This document shows, piece by piece, positions 8,709 to 10,424 of a stretch of 10,424 nt of DNA. Where the stretch lies: assembly GCA_005240015.1 (NCBI GenBank), contig SBBV01000451.1, positions 1-10,424 of the forward strand, in the 5' to 3' direction. How positions within the stretch are numbered: position 1 is the stretch's first letter; each line of letters starts with the position of its first letter. The stretch is from Candidatus Odyssella thessalonicensis (GTDB lineage: Bacteria; Pseudomonadota; Alphaproteobacteria; Bin65). The position numbers and the translations under genes were made by a program. Under the pieces are notes generated by a model that did no database searches, was not told where the DNA came from, and worked only from the letters and a program-made list of their open reading frames with translations.

Positions 8709-9599
8709 TCAGCGCCGGGCCGGCTCCAGGCGCGCCCTGAGCTCGCCGGCGCGCGCACCGTCGATCAGCGTGATCACGACCTCGGGCTGCTCGGGCGGCG
8801 CGGCGCCGATGGCCTGCATCGGCGCCGCGAAGCGCAACAGCTTCGCGTCGGACCCGGGCTTGCGCATGGCTTTGCCGAAGCGCAGGCCGGGCGCTTCGAT
8901 GATGAGGTCGGGAGCGGCGAAGTCAGTGCCCCTGCTCTCCACTTCGACCAGGAGCACGTCGCGGCCGTCGGCACCGGCTCGGCCCAAGCGGAGACGGCGC
9001 AGGCCCGCGATGTACCAGCCGTGCTCCGCACCCGCCCGCGGCACGAGCGACTGGAACCGCGCGATGGCCTCGGCGTTGCTCGAAAATTGCGTGACGGCCG
9101 CATCCGGCAGGTCGAGCGCCAACTGCGCTTCGACCAGCATGCAGATCTCGCGGCAGACCGCGTAGTGCAGCGAAAGCCGCACTGCCAGCGGCTCGCCGGG
9201 ATGCGCGAGCGTCACATCGAGCGGGAGGATCACATGATCGGCGTAGCCCAGGCTTTCGAGCCCGCCGATTTCGAAGCGCTTGGGCGCCGGCCACGCGATC
9301 GCCACGCTCGCGACGTTGGCCGAACCGCTCCAATCGAAGCGCGGCGGCATGCCGCCTTCGCCAGGGGCGCGCCAATACGTTTTCCAGCCGGGATCGAGCC
9401 TGATCTCGAGGCCGAGTTTCACGCGCTTTTCGGCACCCGTCGCCGCAACCGCGGAGACGAGCCGCGCCTTGGCATGCGCCGATTCGGCCCACGCGCCGGT
9501 TTCGGCGCGCGCGCCGGAACCGACCGGGAACGCAACGAGCGCGACGAGCGCGAATGCGCGCCCTGCACGAAGTTGGGCCGATGTCATGACCTTGCCCAT
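8709..9599 (-). CDS. Secreted stand-alone DsbD N-terminal-domain-like protein
   Basis: The product is predicted to be exported: a charged start and a hydrophobic stretch (RAFALVALVAFPVGSGARA) end in a likely signal peptidase site. The mature part resembles the periplasmic N-domain of thiol-disulfide reductase DsbD/ScsB: LDPGWKTYWRAPGEGGMPPRFDW, then VILPLDVTLAHPGEPL, then the cysteine motif VCREICM with Cys149 and Cys153 (CX3C). These two cysteines correspond in position to the redox pair of the DsbD N-domain. No membrane-spanning domain or C-terminal thioredoxin domain follows; at 296 residues the gene ends after the beta-sandwich region, so it must receive electrons from another protein. 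The start could be 9599 (used here), 9587 or 9653 in the same frame; both shorter forms keep the signal peptide. It is divergent from yqgE and followed by the peroxiredoxin gene. Substrate unknown. Confidence 0.88.
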   Translation of the reverse strand: MGKVMTSAQLRAGRAFALVALVAFPVGSGARAETGAWAESAHAKARLVSAVAATGAEKRVKLGLEIRLDPGWKTYWRAPGEGGMPPRFDWSGSANVASVAIAWPAPKRFEIGGLESLGYADHVILPLDVTLAHPGEPLAVRLSLHYAVCREICMLVEAQLALDLPDAAVTQFSSNAEAIARFQSLVPRAGAEHGWYIAGLRRLRLGRAGADGRDVLLVEVESRGTDFAAPDLIIEAPGLRFGKAMRKPGSDAKLLRFAAPMQAIGAAPPEQPEVVITLIDGARAGELRARLEPARR

Positions 9600-9609
9600 A
9601 TTGTTCAGG

Positions 9610-9638
9610 TATATAAATGGGTTGCGTTTCGGGTTCAC
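9610..9638 (-). promoter_or_regulatory. Possible promoter of the DsbD-domain gene
   Basis: In an AT-rich island between the divergent genes, the minus strand reads GTGAAC (9638-9633), 17 bases, then TATATA (9615-9610). The -10 fits well and the -35 matches the consensus at three of six positions. Transcription would begin a few bases before the ATG at 9599, giving a very short leader, or a leader of about 15 bases for the ATG at 9587. The evidence is only the sequence match. Confidence 0.25.
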
Positions 9639-9706
9639 GAGCCCAAGGATCACGATTGCGTGGCTCGCTTGCGGGCCCGATCGCCGGATACGATCGCGCC
9701 TCGGGC

Positions 9707-9711
9707 GGAGG
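9707..9711 (+). promoter_or_regulatory. Shine-Dalgarno deciding the extended start of the YqgE gene
   Basis: GGAGG lies 7 bases before the ATG at 9719, an ideal arrangement. No comparable site or ATG precedes the YqgE domain proper: the nearest in-frame ATG at 9932 is inside the conserved LLIAMP strand. This supports translation from 9719 and so the N-terminal extension. Confidence 0.75.
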
Positions 9712-9718
9712 ACCGCCG

Positions 9719-10424
9719 ATGACGATTGAGGAATTCAAGGCATTGCTGCGTGCGCACGGCACGGACCGCCGGCGCTGGCCGGCCAGCGCGCGCGCCTCGG
9801 CCGAGGAACTGCTCGCGCGCGAGCCCGCGGCGCAGGCCCTCTTGGCCAAGGCCGAAAAGCGCGCCGCGGATGCTTCCGCCGAAGCGCCCGAGGAAAACCG
9901 CGATTCCCTGACCGGCCAACTGCTGATCGCGATGCCGGCCATGCCCGACCCGCGCTTTGCGCACAGCGTGATCTTCATGTGCATGCACGACGAGCGCGGC
10001 GCGATGGGCATCATCGTGAACCAGGTCGTCGATGGCCTCGATTTCGAGAAGCTGCTGGAGCAGGTCGGCATCAAGGACGCGCCGCCCAAGCGCCGTATCG
10101 CCATCCATGTCGGCGGGCCGGTCGAGACCGGCCGCGGCTTCGTGCTGCATTCCGCCGACTACGGGCTCGACTCGACGCTCAACGTGAATGGCGGGATCCG
10201 GCTCACGCAGTCGATCGAGGTGCTGAAGGAGATATCGCGCGGCGGCGGGCCGCGGCGGTGCCTCTTGGCGCTGGGCTATGCCGGCTGGGGGCCGGGCCAG
10301 CTCGAGCGCGAGATCAAGCAGAACGGCTGGCTCAACGTGGCGGCGGACGAGGAGTTGATCTTCGACGCCGCCATCGACGACAAGTGGCGGCGGGCCTTGG
10401 CCAAGATGGGGATCGACCCCACGA
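9719..10424 (+). CDS. yqgE: YqgE/AlgH family protein with an extra N-terminal 'RWP'-type segment, C-terminus cut by the window edge
   Basis: From about residue 63 the protein is a clear YqgE/AlgH (UPF0301) member: SLTGQLLIAMPAMPDPRFAHSVIFMC, HDERGAMGIIVNQ, HVGGPVETGRGFVLHS, LALGYAGWGPGQLEREI and NGWLNVAADEELIF. The function of this family is poorly defined. Reading stays open for 235 codons to the window edge; only a few residues are probably missing. Residues 1-62 are unusual: MTIEEFKALLRAHGTDRRRWP followed by an Ala/Glu/Leu-rich helix (ASAEELLAREPAAQALLAKAEKRA). This resembles a small domain that I recall as a separate short protein in Rhodospirillales, often near ECF sigma factor genes. 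Third-position GC stays high across the segment, and a GGAGG site sits before the ATG, so the extension looks translated. The gene is divergent from the DsbD-domain gene, with 119 bases between them. Confidence 0.92.
   Translation, partial: MTIEEFKALLRAHGTDRRRWPASARASAEELLAREPAAQALLAKAEKRAADASAEAPEENRDSLTGQLLIAMPAMPDPRFAHSVIFMCMHDERGAMGIIVNQVVDGLDFEKLLEQVGIKDAPPKRRIAIHVGGPVETGRGFVLHSADYGLDSTLNVNGGIRLTQSIEVLKEISRGGGPRRCLLALGYAGWGPGQLEREIKQNGWLNVAADEELIFDAAIDDKWRRALAKMGIDPT

Noticed and set aside
9669..9694. TTGCGG and TACGAT as a promoter for the YqgE gene
   Set aside because: The spacing is 14 bases, shorter than the normal 16-18. The match is too weak to call.
7992..9722. A 576-codon plus-strand open frame crossing the repeat, the peroxiredoxin gene and the DsbD-domain gene
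   Set aside because: It runs antisense to two clear genes and across non-coding sequence, with no recognisable domain. It is explained by the lack of stop codons in GC-rich DNA.
9932..9934. Internal ATG as the start of YqgE
   Set aside because: It falls inside the conserved LLIAMPAMPDP strand, so starting there would remove part of the domain; there is also no Shine-Dalgarno.

Overview
The window looks like chromosomal DNA of a GC-rich alphaproteobacterium, probably from the Rhodospirillales or a related lineage. This rests on three things: the gene families (an aminoglycoside-phosphotransferase-like homoserine kinase, separate glycyl-tRNA synthetase alpha and beta subunits, and pyruvate phosphate dikinase next to them), the strong GC3 bias, and the pairing of a DsbD N-domain gene with yqgE. 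Most of the sequence is housekeeping. I see no phage, IS transposase, CRISPR array, tRNA or rRNA, and no gene-free stretch longer than about 160 bases.

Left part (1-5827, all on the minus strand, read right to left): glyQ, a glutathione S-transferase-like gene, glyS, then ppdK, which runs off the left edge. The first three genes overlap at their ends (ATGA overlap, then an 8-base overlap with a GTG start) and must form one translationally coupled unit. Between glyS and ppdK lies a 96-base imperfect palindrome of a dispersed-repeat type.

Middle (5985-7976): a secreted single-Cache-domain gene on the minus strand is broken by a two-base frameshift in a CG run. Divergent from it, thrB and rnhA run on the plus strand and overlap by one base (TGATG). 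They encode homoserine kinase (threonine synthesis) and RNase HI. The 3' end of rnhA runs into an 87-base element with perfect 29-base inverted arms, and this element supplies the rnhA stop codon.

Right part (8073-10424): a Prx5/type II peroxiredoxin and a stand-alone periplasmic DsbD N-domain-like protein lie on the minus strand. The second is divergent from a YqgE/AlgH gene that runs off the right edge. The YqgE open frame has a well-placed Shine-Dalgarno and ATG about 63 codons before the YqgE domain. The extra N-terminal segment resembles a small 'RWP' domain otherwise seen as a separate protein, so this looks like an uncommon fusion.

No complete new system is evident. The observations most worth following up are the YqgE fusion, the two palindromic repeat elements (one forming a gene end), the GST embedded in the glyQ-glyS unit, and the frameshifted Cache gene.
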